Shown piece by piece: positions 23,893 to 33,551 of a DNA stretch of 64,000 nucleotides. Both the position numbers and the translations under genes were made by a program. This DNA is from Anthostomella pinea (taxonomy: Eukaryota > Ascomycota > Sordariomycetes > Xylariales > Xylariaceae): contig CAUWAG010000006.1 of the NCBI GenBank assembly GCA_963556695.1, positions 4,092,001-4,156,000 on the forward strand. Reading direction: 5' to 3'. Below the pieces are notes generated by a model, which made no database searches, was not told the origin of the DNA, and saw nothing but the letters and a program-made list of their open reading frames with translations. Numbering within the stretch: the first letter of the stretch is position 1; the number at the start of each line of letters is the position of its first letter.

Positions 23893-24727
23893 TTGGCATG
23901 CTGCCAAAGCCAAAGACACCCTGCAGTCTTGTTCAAGCGGTATTTTGGCTCCATTTGGTTTCGAAGGTAGGGAGAGTCACCCAGATATCACGATCACTTA
24001 CACTCTCTAGCTTTGGGTATGGAGACTCTGTGTGCTCTCTTCTCGTGGCTCTAGTGACGACCTGGTCCGGCAACAGTCACATTCCGCCATTTTGACAGCG
24101 ACGAAACACCCTATGTCATCTTGATAATCTTGGTCGCTTATAACTGATATTGTGAGAGCTTACATTTGCTTCATCGCACGCTTTGGCATATTCGTCATCT
24201 TGGCTTGTAATGTAGAACTTGACAAGCGACTTCATCTCGCCTCTTACTCGATTAAGGACATGCATCTAGGAGCGGCGGGACTCATTTTACCGCACGCGTC
24301 CAGTCCGTCTAGGACAAAGAATTATCCTAAGCTGATCCCGGTGAGCTCGATGAGAAGTCCGACGCAGTCCACCACGGGCAGCCAAGCACCAACTTCTTTC
24401 TCTTCTTCGGCGAGATCTCTGCCTCATAAAGCCAGCGGCGGCTGGACGTTCGCGGTTGAGAGATATGTCCCTACCAAGGCTGCCCATCACCAGTCCGGGA
24501 CCCCGAATATCTCCTCGGTCTCAGTCACACTCAAAGAAAACAACAGCCATGTGACACGTGTGGAACGACAGGGCGGCGTTCACGATCGGCGGGGACAGCT
24601 GGTGGCTTTCCGGCTCCCAGCTCCAGGTAGTCCGTGAGTCCAGAGGGTCATCTCAGACGCGCTTTGCAGGCACTTTGGATAAGTTTCGCGCTGCAGTAAA
24701 CGCTGCCCAGTGCTCGCTGTGAGGTGC

Positions 24728-24880
24728 TTATTTGCAATGCGCCATGAACGTCTTGTCCTCAATGGTGACTTTCAAGGTCTTGTTCGCGCCTTCAGCCTCT
24801 CCCTGCGATGTACTGCGAAGCAGCCGGCCTACGAGACCCCGCTCGCCGTCCCGGTCGGCTTGCAACTGACGAAGCTGCAT
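24728..24880 (-). CDS. Possible small ORF, 50 aa
   Basis: ATG at 24880 to TAA at 24728: a charged, protein-like peptide beginning MQLRQLQADRDGERGLVGR and ending KVTIEDKTFMAHCK. The residue pattern suggests real coding, either a small protein or the last exon of a larger gene (an AG precedes the frame upstream). No family recognised. Confidence 0.3.
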   Translation of the reverse strand: MQLRQLQADRDGERGLVGRLLRSTSQGEAEGANKTLKVTIEDKTFMAHCK

Positions 24881-25145
24881 TAGACATAGGAATGGGCCAG
24901 TCTAGCAAATGATTCTAACAACCATGTCTTGTGATTTGGATTGGACGGGCTGGGAGTCCAGTGGACCAAGTCATCGAGACCGATGTCCCAACAGTCTCGA
25001 TTGGCCGCTTGAGGTCGGCTCAATCTCAAGAAATGCTAACCATGACGTCTATAGGTAGGATATCCTAGTTAATGGCCAGCTCACAAAGCGGCCTCTAGGA
25101 CAATCGAAAGATTAAGCAAAACATGCCTTGGGACAATCGAGGTAG

Positions 25146-25180
25146 AACAACAACAAAAACAAAAACAAAAACAAAAATAA
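25146..25180. repeat. (AAAAAC)n simple repeat
   Basis: A run of AACAACAAAAAC-type units in AT-rich sequence. It could also be an old poly-A-like tract, but no retroposon body is seen. Confidence 0.7.
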
Positions 25181-25328
25181 AACGCTGAATACTATTAGAA
25201 ATTTTGCAAAATAAAAAATGTTATGGATTTATTTCGTATCGTCGAACCAGAACAAGCACCGTGGCAGACTTGCAGGGGGATGTGACGGAAAGGGAGGTAT
25301 AAACTTACTCATCGGACCTCTCGTCTCT

Positions 25329-25410
25329 GACCCAGGGAAACCACGCGTCAGTGGCATCCCCAGGCCTCCGACCCAGAGAAACCGCTCGTCAGCGGCATCC
25401 CCAGGCCGCC
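25329..25410. repeat. 41-bp tandem duplication
   Basis: Two adjacent 41-bp units, 25329-25369 and 25370-25410, each starting GACCCAG-GAAACC and ending GGCATCCCCAGGC, with about six differences. No function seen. Confidence 0.8.
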
Positions 25411-25547
25411 ACCACACCCAACTTACCAGCCCCAATTTATGGTTGGGGAGAGTTGACTGCTTCACCTTTAGTTAGAGTTCAGGAGACACTGGTTGGTCTC
25501 CTGAGTTGTATTATTAAGAGGGCCCAATAATTGTTCTGAGAATGCGT

Positions 25548-25751
25548 TACACTCAGCCCTCATAAGTCTCCGTACGCGCCACGTTGGAAGAATTCCAGAT
25601 CACATGTGGAGTTTTGGGAATATTGGAATAAGCAGCTCATGGCAATAAAGTCATCTTCGATGCTTATTCCTGGGTGTTTATTCCATTTCTCATAGATGCA
25701 CCTTTCGCTTGGTAATGGGGGGCGTACGAAGACTTATGAGGGTTCAGTGTA
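25548..25751. mobile_element. MITE copy 2
   Basis: A 204-bp element of the same family as copy 1. TA target at both ends; left terminus TACACTCAGCCCTCATAAG, right terminus in reverse complement TACACTGAACCCTCATAAG, both continuing into TCTCCGTACG with one mismatch. It shares the ATAAGCAGCTCAT and GTCATCTTCGATGCTTATTC segments with copy 1. Its termini are the best matched of the three, so it is probably the youngest or least mutated copy. Confidence 0.9.
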
Positions 25752-26391
25752 GCTTAAGATGTACCAAAGTAAGATGCGTGTGTGTGCTTTTCAAATCGGC
25801 CACAGGTGCTTGTTCTGTTTGATGAAGGAATCGCGTTGCTAAGGCGCTAGATGCGCAGGGCATTGGCGCCTTCCGTCGTTATGATAATTCGGGTGGTGTA
25901 CCAGGCAGGGCAGCCGAAGATACTCCTTTTGGACCTGCTGAATTTACTCAACTTACACGATAAAAGGGGAAGGTCCGATCTGGTCTGAAGAGTGACTTCA
26001 ATTGTAGCAGCATCATACATGGTTTAAGAAGAGATGGAAATGGCTTCGAATACGACGCACTGGGGTGCTGTGAGCCACTGGAGGATGGATGTAGCGGCCT
26101 ATCGCACTTCTGGGCCACGGAAGCTCCGCGCTGATCGAAGCCTAGATGCTCTCTCTACCTCAATAGCATCAACGTGAACCCCCCTGGCGCGTATCTATCG
26201 TCTCGACTACCGATTTCAACTCAACTGCTACGCGCTCTCCGTATGTCTGTGGACGCGAAGCGCCTGGATCTGGGAATGTGTCTATGTAGACTAGCACGAG
26301 AGGACTTGAATCACTATCGGGCACAAATCTCCAGTTGTCAAGCCAGTTGACCGGTGTCTTTTGTATATGTGAAGGACTCCGCACACAGGCC
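25752..26391. other. Intergenic, no gene seen
   Basis: Nothing supported between MITE copy 2 and the coding-like fragment that follows. Confidence 0.5.
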
Positions 26392-26790
26392 TCAAGCGAC
26401 AAGAGCTGATAACTGAGGCGCAGCAGTAGCCCCTTTTCCCGTCTTTGCTTTGTCTGCATCCGACCCAGCCTCCGGCACAATGCCAAGTAGAATGTCATAT
26501 TCATCGACGAACATTGCCATGACCAGTTTGATCCGACCTTGGCCTGGTCCCAGAAGACAGGAGAGCTGCGCTTTCTGGTGTGCGTATACCTTAAGGATGG
26601 TGGTGGTCTCTTGAGAATATTCTCATATACCAAGATAGGTCCGAAGGGTGCAGTCGCCCCTTGGGGTTTCGCACCCGCTCACCGAGAACTCCAGGCCAGG
26701 CGTGGAAGGAGCATACCCAGTTCGTCGAGAAAGTTGCACATATATGGAGTACGGCATAGCCTATTGAGCAATCACCCTAGGCCATGTCCA
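26392..26790 (-). pseudogene. Coding-like fragment with one intron, start not found
   Basis: On the minus strand a protein-like frame runs from about 26790 to 26683 (CSIGYAVLHICATFSTNWVC...), then a plausible 61-nt intron (GTGAGC at 26682 to ATGAG at 26622), then 26621-26392 with RIKLVMAMFVDEYDILLGIV and a Gly/Ala-rich end before TGA. The frame is kept across the junction. No ATG is visible; a TAG or a splice acceptor lies at its upstream edge. Either the 3' exons of an unmodelled gene or a relic. Not recognised. Confidence 0.35.
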
Positions 26791-27076
26791 AACGAAATGA
26801 ATCAAAATATGCCGAAGAAGGGAGAGACCTTTATGATTAGGAAACGAAACTTACCCCTAACAGAAAAGAAGCGTAAGGGACCAAAAACACGCTGTGATAT
26901 TTAGCCCTAATAGGCCTGACGTTACATCCATATTCGTTCTCAGCCCTCAAGAGTATAGAGCTGTAAGAGGGCAATACCCAAGATACGCACATCCAGGTGC
27001 AAGCCACCGCTCGTATCAGCGGAATCCTCGTAAGCAATTGCCTACACAGCAGCACGAATACCCACAGCACAATCCT

Positions 27077-27949
27077 TCACTTCACGCCGTTGACCGCAGC
27101 CGGTACGCCCTCATTCACCAAGACCCAATCACTGACACCGCCCTTCCAGTCGCTAGTTCGAATGTCCTTGATACGCACCACAATGACCCGGACCTCCTCG
27201 CCGGCAATGAAGCTCTCGCGGCCGCCGTCATCCTGGCCCGCCCCCTGCTCAGCCTGCAGCTGGCGGCTACCAAACGGCATCGTCGAAGCCTCCGTGTCGA
27301 ACGTGTTGTTCTCGAGGTGCTGTTCGCGGAAGAACTTCTCCTCGTCCGATCCCTGCGCCACAAGCTCGGCCGTCCCGTTTATTGTCGCGCTGATCCGCGA
27401 GATCTCGCCGCTGTTGAGGTTCATGAGCACCGAGGCGAGGCTGGACCGGTGCTCGGGGCCCGGCGAGCCGCCTGAGGGTCGGCGGGTCTGAGTCGGGGGC
27501 CGGTGGGATACCCCTGAGACGCGTCAGCCTGCTGCGACATACTCGCTGCATATCTATATGCTCGTCGTCTGGGAACACGTACAGTCGTGCACGAGCAGGG
27601 AGACGTTGGGGTTGGCCACTATGTTGTGCGTCTTCTTGGAGGACGAGTTCGTCGTCATGACGATGACCGGCTCGGGCGAGTACTGCGATGAAGGGAGATA
27701 CGTGAAGTTCATCAGCGACACGGTGGGCTGGTTGTTGGTGCAGGTCGCCAGGTTAAGCTACCCAGATCGAAGCAAGACAGGTCAGCGTGGGGCATCCAGC
27801 AGGACGAGGACAAACGACAAGGCAGTTTGGCACAGGCTTACGAAGCGAGCATTCTCTAGACATTGAACGACCTCTGGCGGCAGCTGGTTGACGACCTGCC
27901 GGTTCGTGTCACCGGCCGAGGCTTCGTGGTGGAGGGCTATCTGGTCCAT
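27077..27949 (-). CDS. Pyridoxamine 5'-phosphate oxidase-like FMN-binding protein
   Basis: Member of the fungal PNPOx-like split-barrel family typified by yeast YPR172W/YLR456W; an FMN fold whose substrate is not established. Exons 27949-27842, 27757-27583 and 27513-27077 join in frame to 239 aa. Typical stretches are LPPEVVQCLENARF, LNLATCTNNQPTVSLMNFTY, the FMN-site pattern VIVMTTNSSSKKTHNI, and ANPNVSLLVHDWVSHRPP, where the Trp codon is split by intron 2. The second half has TINGTAELVAQGSDEEKFFR and ends in WKGGVSDWVLVNEG. The start at 27949 is the only ATG before the conserved part. It is transcribed away from the MCC alpha gene, whose ATG is 433 bp off, so they may share a promoter region. 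Confidence 0.88.
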
Positions 27950-28382
27950 TGGCGTGTGTCCGTCAATCAAGGTAGCTTCTATTCGATGAAGCTTGTAAAG
28001 TAGGTACCTGTGTAAATTTGAGGCAGCAGACAAACATGTGAAGTGGGTGAAGTTGTTTTAGGAACATTACCGCTCCCACTTTGGAGGGGTCGATCGCGAG
28101 CTAGATCTGGCAGTCTGGGGAGCTATGACGCTAGCTAACGGTAGCTGGAGCTCGGGCCACTCTCCCCTGTGTAGGCGGGCAGGCGGGCAGCGGCTTTGAG
28201 CGGCATCTGCCCGCTTACTCGCGGCCTCTCTCCCCGTTGACCTCAGTGGAATGAGACAGCTGACACGGATCAAGCCTAGAGTTTGCTTCCCTCACAGTCT
28301 TCATAGATGACAATGTAATGAATTCACATTTTCACCATTTTTATGAGCCCAATTGAGAAGTGAGATCCCAAATTCATTCATC

Positions 28383-30627
28383 ATGCGGTCCATCAAGCCC
28401 AGACACCTCCGCCGGCACCCCATCCCGCGCCACCTCTCCTCCAGCCCTTCCGCAGCCCCTCAGATCACGCCCATCACCTCGCTCCTCATAGCCAACCGGG
28501 GCGAGATCGCGCTCCGGATCAACAAGACCGCCGCCCGTCTCGGCATCCAGACCACAACCCTCTACACGGACCCGGACGCCAGCTCGCAGCATGCGGCCTG
28601 CTCGCCCCACGCCATCGGCCTGGGCGCCGCGAGCGGCTACCTGGACGGCGAGCGCATCGTGCAGCTGGCCAAGGCGCACGGCATCCAGGCGCTGCACCCG
28701 GGGTACGGGTTCCTGTCCGAGAACGCGGCGTTCGCGCGCCGCTGCGAGGACGAGGGCATCGTGTTCGTGGGGCCGCCCGCGCGCGCCATGGCCGACATGG
28801 GCGACAAGGCGCGCAGCAAGGAGATCATGACCCGTGCGGGGGTCCCGTGCGTGCCCGGGTACCATGGGAGTGATCAGGGCGAGGCCGAGCTGCTGGCGCA
28901 TGCGCGCGAGATCGCGTTTCCGGTGCTGCTGAAGAGCGTCAAGGGGGGCGGGGGCAAGGGCATGCGCATCGTGCTGGAGGAGGGCGAGTTCGTGCAGCAG
29001 CTCAAGAGCGCGCGGGCTGAGGCGAGGGCGTCGTTTGGGGAGGGCGGCGAGGTCATGCTTGTCGAGAGGTATGTGGTGCGGCCGCGGCATGTCGAGGTGC
29101 AGGTTTTCGCCGATGAGCTGGGGAACTGCGTTGCGTTGGGCGAGCGGGACTGTAGTGTGCAGAGGCGGCATCAGAAGATTCTCGAGGAGTCGCCGGCGCC
29201 GGACTTGGATGAGGCGACGAGGCTTGATTTGTGGGAGAAGGCTCGGACGGCGACTTTGGCGGTGGGTTATGTTGGCGCGGGCACGGTTGAGTTTATCCTT
29301 GACAAGGACACGGGCGAGTTCTTCTTCATGGAGATGAACACCAGACTGCAGGTTGAGCACCCTGTGAGTGAGATGGTCACCGGTACGGATCTGGTGGAAT
29401 GGCAGTTCCGAGTTGCCGCTGGGGAGAAGTTGCCCCTGACCCAGGAGGAAATCATGGAGAGGATAAAAGAGAGGGGGGCGGCGATTGAAGCGAGGATATA
29501 CGCCGAAAGCCCTGAGCGAGGCTTCATGCCCGATTCCGGGAAGCTCGTACACCTGACCACGCCCAAGACCGACGATGATATCCGGATAGATGCTGGTTTT
29601 GTGGAAGGCGATACGGTCACGGAAGCATACGATGGCATGATTGCGAAGCTGATCGTCAGAGGTAAGGATCGCGAAACCGCAATCCGCAAGATGGAGCTCG
29701 CTCTACGTGACTATGAAGTGGTCGGTTTGAGCACCAATATCGAATTCCTGAAACGTCTATGCAGGTCACCGGCATTCATTGAAGGCGATGTGGAGACAGG
29801 GTTCATTGACAAATGGAAGCATGAGCTTTTCGACCCCGTGGTAGTAAAGCCCGAAGTGTACGTACAAGCGGCGCTCGGCGTATCGGCCTCACAACCGGCC
29901 ACTTTCGACGGTCCGCACGGGGGATCTCTTGGGTTTGGTCAGAACGGGAGCGAGAGGAAATTCTTCTTCAAATCCTTGGACGTCCTGGATGAGAAGGAGG
30001 GTGAAGTGGTAGAAGTCACCATCGCCCAGAAGGGCAATCAGCTCTTTGACGCCTCGGTCAGCCGCAAAGGCGAAGAGGCTCAGACGTTCGAAGACCTCGT
30101 CTCCTCACCCATATCTATATCGGAGAAGACCAGCCTCACCACCTTTTTCGCGGAAGCGAGGGTCGAAACGACTGTGGTGCAGGATCCCAACAGCGACAAC
30201 AAGATCACCGTGTTCCAGCACGGCGCCAAGACGGAACTGTCCCTGGTGTCTCCGACGTGGTACGAGAAAGCGCTGGGCTTGAAGGAGGTGACGGCGTCGG
30301 TGGCGGCTCCTATGCCGTGCAAGATCCTGAAGAACGAAGTCAAGGAGGGCGACAAGGTTGCCAAGGGCGCGCCGTTAGTAGTGTAAGTGCCACCCGAACT
30401 TCGAGTCTAGTGTGGAGAGTTGCTGACTTGGAGTAGGATTGAGTCCATGAAGATGGAGACAGTCATCCGCTCACCGCAGGACGGTGTTATTAAGCGGCTG
30501 GCGCATAAGGAGGGCGTAAGTAAAATGCAATCGGTTGCGGGTATACACTGTGCTGATATGATAATAGGACAAATGCAAAGCGGGCACGGTTTTGGTTGTG
30601 TTTGAAGAGGATGGCGTTACTGAGTAG
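28383..30627 (+). CDS. mccA: 3-methylcrotonyl-CoA carboxylase alpha (biotin-carrying) subunit, mitochondrial
   Basis: Biotin carboxylase plus biotin carrier of MCC, which carboxylates 3-methylcrotonyl-CoA in leucine breakdown with a beta subunit not in this window. Exons 28383-30382, 30437-30515 and 30568-30627 give 712 aa. The N-terminus is an Arg-rich presequence (MRSIKPRHLRRHPIPRHLSS). Biotin carboxylase core: LLIANRGEIALRI, LHPGYGFLSEN, the ATP loop KSVKGGGGKGM, GERDCSVQRRHQK, and FMEMNTRLQVEHPVSE. The C-terminus holds ASVAAPMPCKI and the biotinyl motif ESMKME with K672, encoded just after the first intron. Length fits the family. The start at 28383 is the only ATG before the presequence. 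Pyruvate and propionyl-CoA carboxylases are excluded by length and by the MCC-type middle region. Confidence 0.96.
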
Positions 30628-31201
30628 ATGTTCGCGATCTGCATTTTGGTGAGGTGTAAGAGGGATTGGTAGACTTACCGAGTCTGGAGGCGCAATGCCA
30701 CTATGCGTTGCTATTGAGTTTGAAACAAGGAACGAGTCCGTCCATATCTTGTACTCGACATATGTGCCCCTGATTCACCTTGACTATGGCCAAGATTCAA
30801 TGGCATATTCAAGCATCAATAATATGTCAAGGTCCTGCGAAGCAAAGGTTTTGTCATTTGTTCCAATTGATAGCCTGCTAGATGCCATACTATCATCATC
30901 GCAGGCGTAACATACGCGTGGGTCCTTCGGTTGTAGACTTCTTACACAAATGGCTGTACACAACAATATACTGCCGACATGATCGAGTTCTTCATGAGCT
31001 CGGGCTTCGTCGAGGATTTGTTCAAGGCCTCCTCGAGGCTCGTTCCACCCATCAGACGGACCCCTATCCTCTCTCCAGGGGTCTTCACGTGGCGTATAAA
31101 CGGTCGAACCTCTTCACCCGCCAATCCCGTATCGTACATCTCGCCTAATGCAATGATTGACGCCCGTGAATGCTTTATACAAGTATTTGTAACAGTGTAG
31201 T
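30628..31201. other. Intergenic between MCC alpha and bS16m (convergent ends)
   Basis: Both genes end here. Open frames on both strands at 30942-31200 overlap each other; neither is convincing. Confidence 0.5.
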
Positions 31202-31744
31202 CTATTGCGGGTTCGCAGTGCCCTGGACCGAAGGCGGCATAGGCGGCGGCGTCCTCGGCTCGGTATCTCTGTATTTCGGCTCCATGATTCCCAGCTACAA
31301 GCACACACCAAACGTCAGCATCGACCAACACAATCCACACCAACACTACCACAGAGAAGAAACTCTGCTTGCTGGGGGAAGGAAGCTTGTACCATCGACA
31401 AAAGCCTCCATACGGTATCCGTCGGCTGCGCCCCGACACCGATCCAGTACCGCGCCCTTATCGTGTCCAGCTTGATGTCCTTGTGCAGCTTGCCCGAGTC
31501 GTCGTAGGGTTCGGGCTTCGGGATCGGGTCGTAGGTGCCGATTACCTCGAGTGGTCTGCTGTTTCGCGCCGTTCTGGTGGAGGGTAAGGAGTTGTCAGTT
31601 TGAGTTGGCTCCTTGGTTGCGCGCGATGGTTTGTCTGATGGGGAAGGAGATGGAGATTTGTGCTCACCTTGCATGTGCTACGACTATGTTGTAGAAGGGC
31701 GAGTTCTGGCGCCCGAAGCGCGCCAGTCGGATCTTCACTACCAT
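31202..31744 (-). CDS. MRPS16: Mitochondrial small-subunit ribosomal protein bS16m
   Basis: Structural protein of the mitoribosome small subunit. Exons 31744-31668, 31573-31393 and 31294-31202 join in frame to 116 aa. It starts with the family block MVVKIRLARFGRQNSPFYNI, then LEVIGTYDPIPKP, the bS16 core LDTIRARYWIGVGAQPTDTV and RLLSMLGIMEPKY, and ends with a Pro-rich tail. The protein begins directly at the ribosomal fold without a cleaved presequence, as is common for this protein. It is divergent from the NAD(P)HX epimerase gene, 350 bp apart. Confidence 0.95.
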
Positions 31745-32094
31745 TGTCACTGACGGGCTGTGTCGAGGGTGAGATAGGTCGCGAGGTTGATTCTTGAAGC
31801 GTTTCCGATCAACGGGCCGGGATGGATTCACTTCGATGATTTTGGCCCGGCCGCCCATGGGGCTCAGTCGGGTGTAGCCAGTGTGGCTGGTGTGGTCTAT
31901 GTGGCTGACGCGGGTGATAGCCACATGCACAGTGCGTTGGATGCATGCAGCACATGCATCAGTGATGTCAACGCTCCAAGCACCACCACTTCGTCATAAT
32001 CTGAAGTTCGACTATTCCTCCGTCGATTCACCCATTTTACTGTTCTGCGTCTATTCCCGTCCCCTAATTTCCTGCCAGTCAGTAGGGAAACAAC
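31745..32094. promoter_or_regulatory. Divergent promoter region of bS16m and NAD(P)HX epimerase
   Basis: 350 bp between the two ATGs, with no ORF. It must hold both core promoters. GTGTGGCTGGTGTGG and ACATGCA-type short repeats are visible around 31880-31960. Both products act mainly in mitochondria or in NAD(P)H upkeep, so shared regulation is possible but not shown. Confidence 0.5.
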
Positions 32095-33276
32095 ATGGCG
32101 TTCAAGGTAAGCTGGGAAGCTGCCTACTCAGGTTACTGCTCTGACTTACACACGTCGCAGACACTCTCGGCCAAAGCGGCCGCCGCACTTGACCAGGAGC
32201 TCATGAGCACCGGTGCTTTCTCGATTGACCAGCTTATGGAACTTGCTGGGCTATCAGTGTCACAAGTCGGTATGTACTGCAAGCCCTACATTGGTACCGT
32301 GAATTGCGCACTTATTTACACGTTCATCCAGTCTACCGGGTCCATCCGTTGAACAAGGGCAAGCGTATACTCGTGGCTTGTGGCCCGGGAAACAACGGTG
32401 AGTGGGAGACCATAGTCCATTATGTTTGTGGTGGCGGCTAAGATACGTAGGCGGCGATGGGCTTGTTGCCGCTCGACACCTTTTCCATTACGGGTACCAG
32501 CCATCCATCTACTATCCAAAGAGAAGCAAGAATGATCTTTACCAGGTATGCTGAACCTGGCCCCCTATCCCAGAATTACTCAGCATTATCCGTGCTGGTC
32601 TATTCCGTTCTATGCCCCATCATGCCGCCCGTGGTATATCCACCTAGCCCATCGCCCTAGGCCCGCCCATGTCCATTCAAGTCGATTCCACCCCCTTTCC
32701 CATGTTCGATATCGATTTGCTTATGGCTGTACCTTTCACAGCGACTCGCCAAGCAACTGGAGGACCTCAAGGTGCCGTTTGTGGACGACTTCCCTTCAGC
32801 CGTGAAGTCGACGGATCACATCGTGGATGCTGTTTTCGGTAGGTTCCCCGTCGTATACCAATGAAACTGTCGGCTTATTCGGGCGAAGGCTTCAGATTCT
32901 CGGGCGAGGTTCGCGAGCCCTTTCCCGCTGTGATCAAGGCTCTTGAGGAGACCAAGCTTCCCGTCACTGCTGTCGACGCCCCGTCCTCCTGGAACATCGA
33001 GGACGGCCCCCCAGTATCCGGTGTCGGCAGCAAATATAACCCTGATTTCCTGATCAGCCTCACCGCGCCCAAGCCTCTCGTCAAGCACTTCAAGAGTCGA
33101 CACTTTATCGGTGGACGGTGTGTAACGTATCGTTTCTGAGCTGATGTATTCTCCGGGGCTGACATACCAGCAGGTTCGTCTCCCCATCGATCGCCGAGAA
33201 GTACGACTTCGAGGTTCCGGACTACCAAGGGCTCGACCAGTTTGTCGAGGTCGGTAACGGAACCGAAAAGCTCTAA
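32095..33276 (+). CDS. NAD(P)H-hydrate epimerase (NAXE/AIBP family)
   Basis: Epimerises R-NAD(P)HX to the S form for the ATP-dependent dehydratase, repairing damaged nicotinamide cofactors. Seven exons: 32095-32106, 32161-32269, 32332-32397, 32451-32545, 32742-32838, 32889-33117 and 33174-33276, all GT..AG and in frame, total 236 aa. Landmarks are [23 protein letters not shown], the YjeF_N loop [53 protein letters not shown] and GGRFVSPSI. The first exon codes only four residues (MAFK). Introns are 50-62 nt except the fourth (196 nt). Length matches yeast YNL200C-type proteins. There is no clear presequence. Confidence 0.95.
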
Positions 33277-33353
33277 ATGCCGTGGTCTCCGGTTCAAAAG
33301 AGTAGTTCATCAAATTGGAAGTTTCGGTCTGTTGAAGACGATATTCTTCGGGA

Positions 33354-33551
33354 TTAACTGACATGGCAGCCCCCTGTCCGGCTATATGGACACACGGGAC
33401 TCGGACAGCGCCCTTCTTGCATGTCGTCCTTCTCCTCGGTCACCCCTCTTGGGCAGTGCAGCAGTGGTGGATGGTAGGCTGGGCAGAATTCGACATAGAC
33501 GAGGTAATCTTTTCCGCAGACTGGGCATTCTGACAGGCGCTCAGTGCACAT
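33354..33551 (-). CDS. Small Cys-rich protein with CPAxHPPxLHCPR motif
   Basis: 65-aa reading frame from ATG 33551: MCTERLSECPVCGKDY, then FCPAYHPPLLHCPR, and further cysteines in CPSPVCPYS. The CxxC...CPA.HPP.LHCPR spacing is close to the start of the 1088-aa protein at 39052 (MCEIEYHICQRC...CPAIHPPQLHCPR), so a zinc-binding knuckle shared by the two is likely. An ATG at 33656 in the same frame would give 100 aa; 33551 is preferred because both proteins then begin Met-Cys. The gene ends 77 bp from the epimerase stop (convergent). Function unknown. Confidence 0.5.
   Translation of the reverse strand: MCTERLSECPVCGKDYLVYVEFCPAYHPPLLHCPRGVTEEKDDMQEGRCPSPVCPYSRTGGCHVS

Larger units (their letters stand above)
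15781..25547. other. Gene-poor region of about 9.8 kb
   Basis: GC content is ordinary, unlike the AT-rich block further right, but no intact gene is supported. 15781-16140 is the otubain leader, with a purine-rich GGAGAGGACGGAGAA repeat near 16019-16080. 17250-17340 has CCGTC/CATC-rich simple sequence. 20.5-22.5 kb is pyrimidine-rich on the plus strand, so several frames stay open at once for 130-240 codons without protein character. Coding-like scraps are listed separately at 23703-23892 and 24728-24880. An AAAAC-type simple repeat lies at 25146-25180. Long noncoding transcripts are possible but cannot be judged from sequence. Confidence 0.5.

Noticed and set aside
28374..29552. 392-codon minus-strand ORF opposite MCC alpha
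   Set aside because: Shadow of the GC-rich carboxylase gene on the other strand.
32546..32741. Extra exon inside the 196-nt intron of the NAD(P)HX epimerase gene
   Set aside because: The flanking exons join in frame to the conserved protein without it, and the intron sequence is pyrimidine-rich and non-coding.
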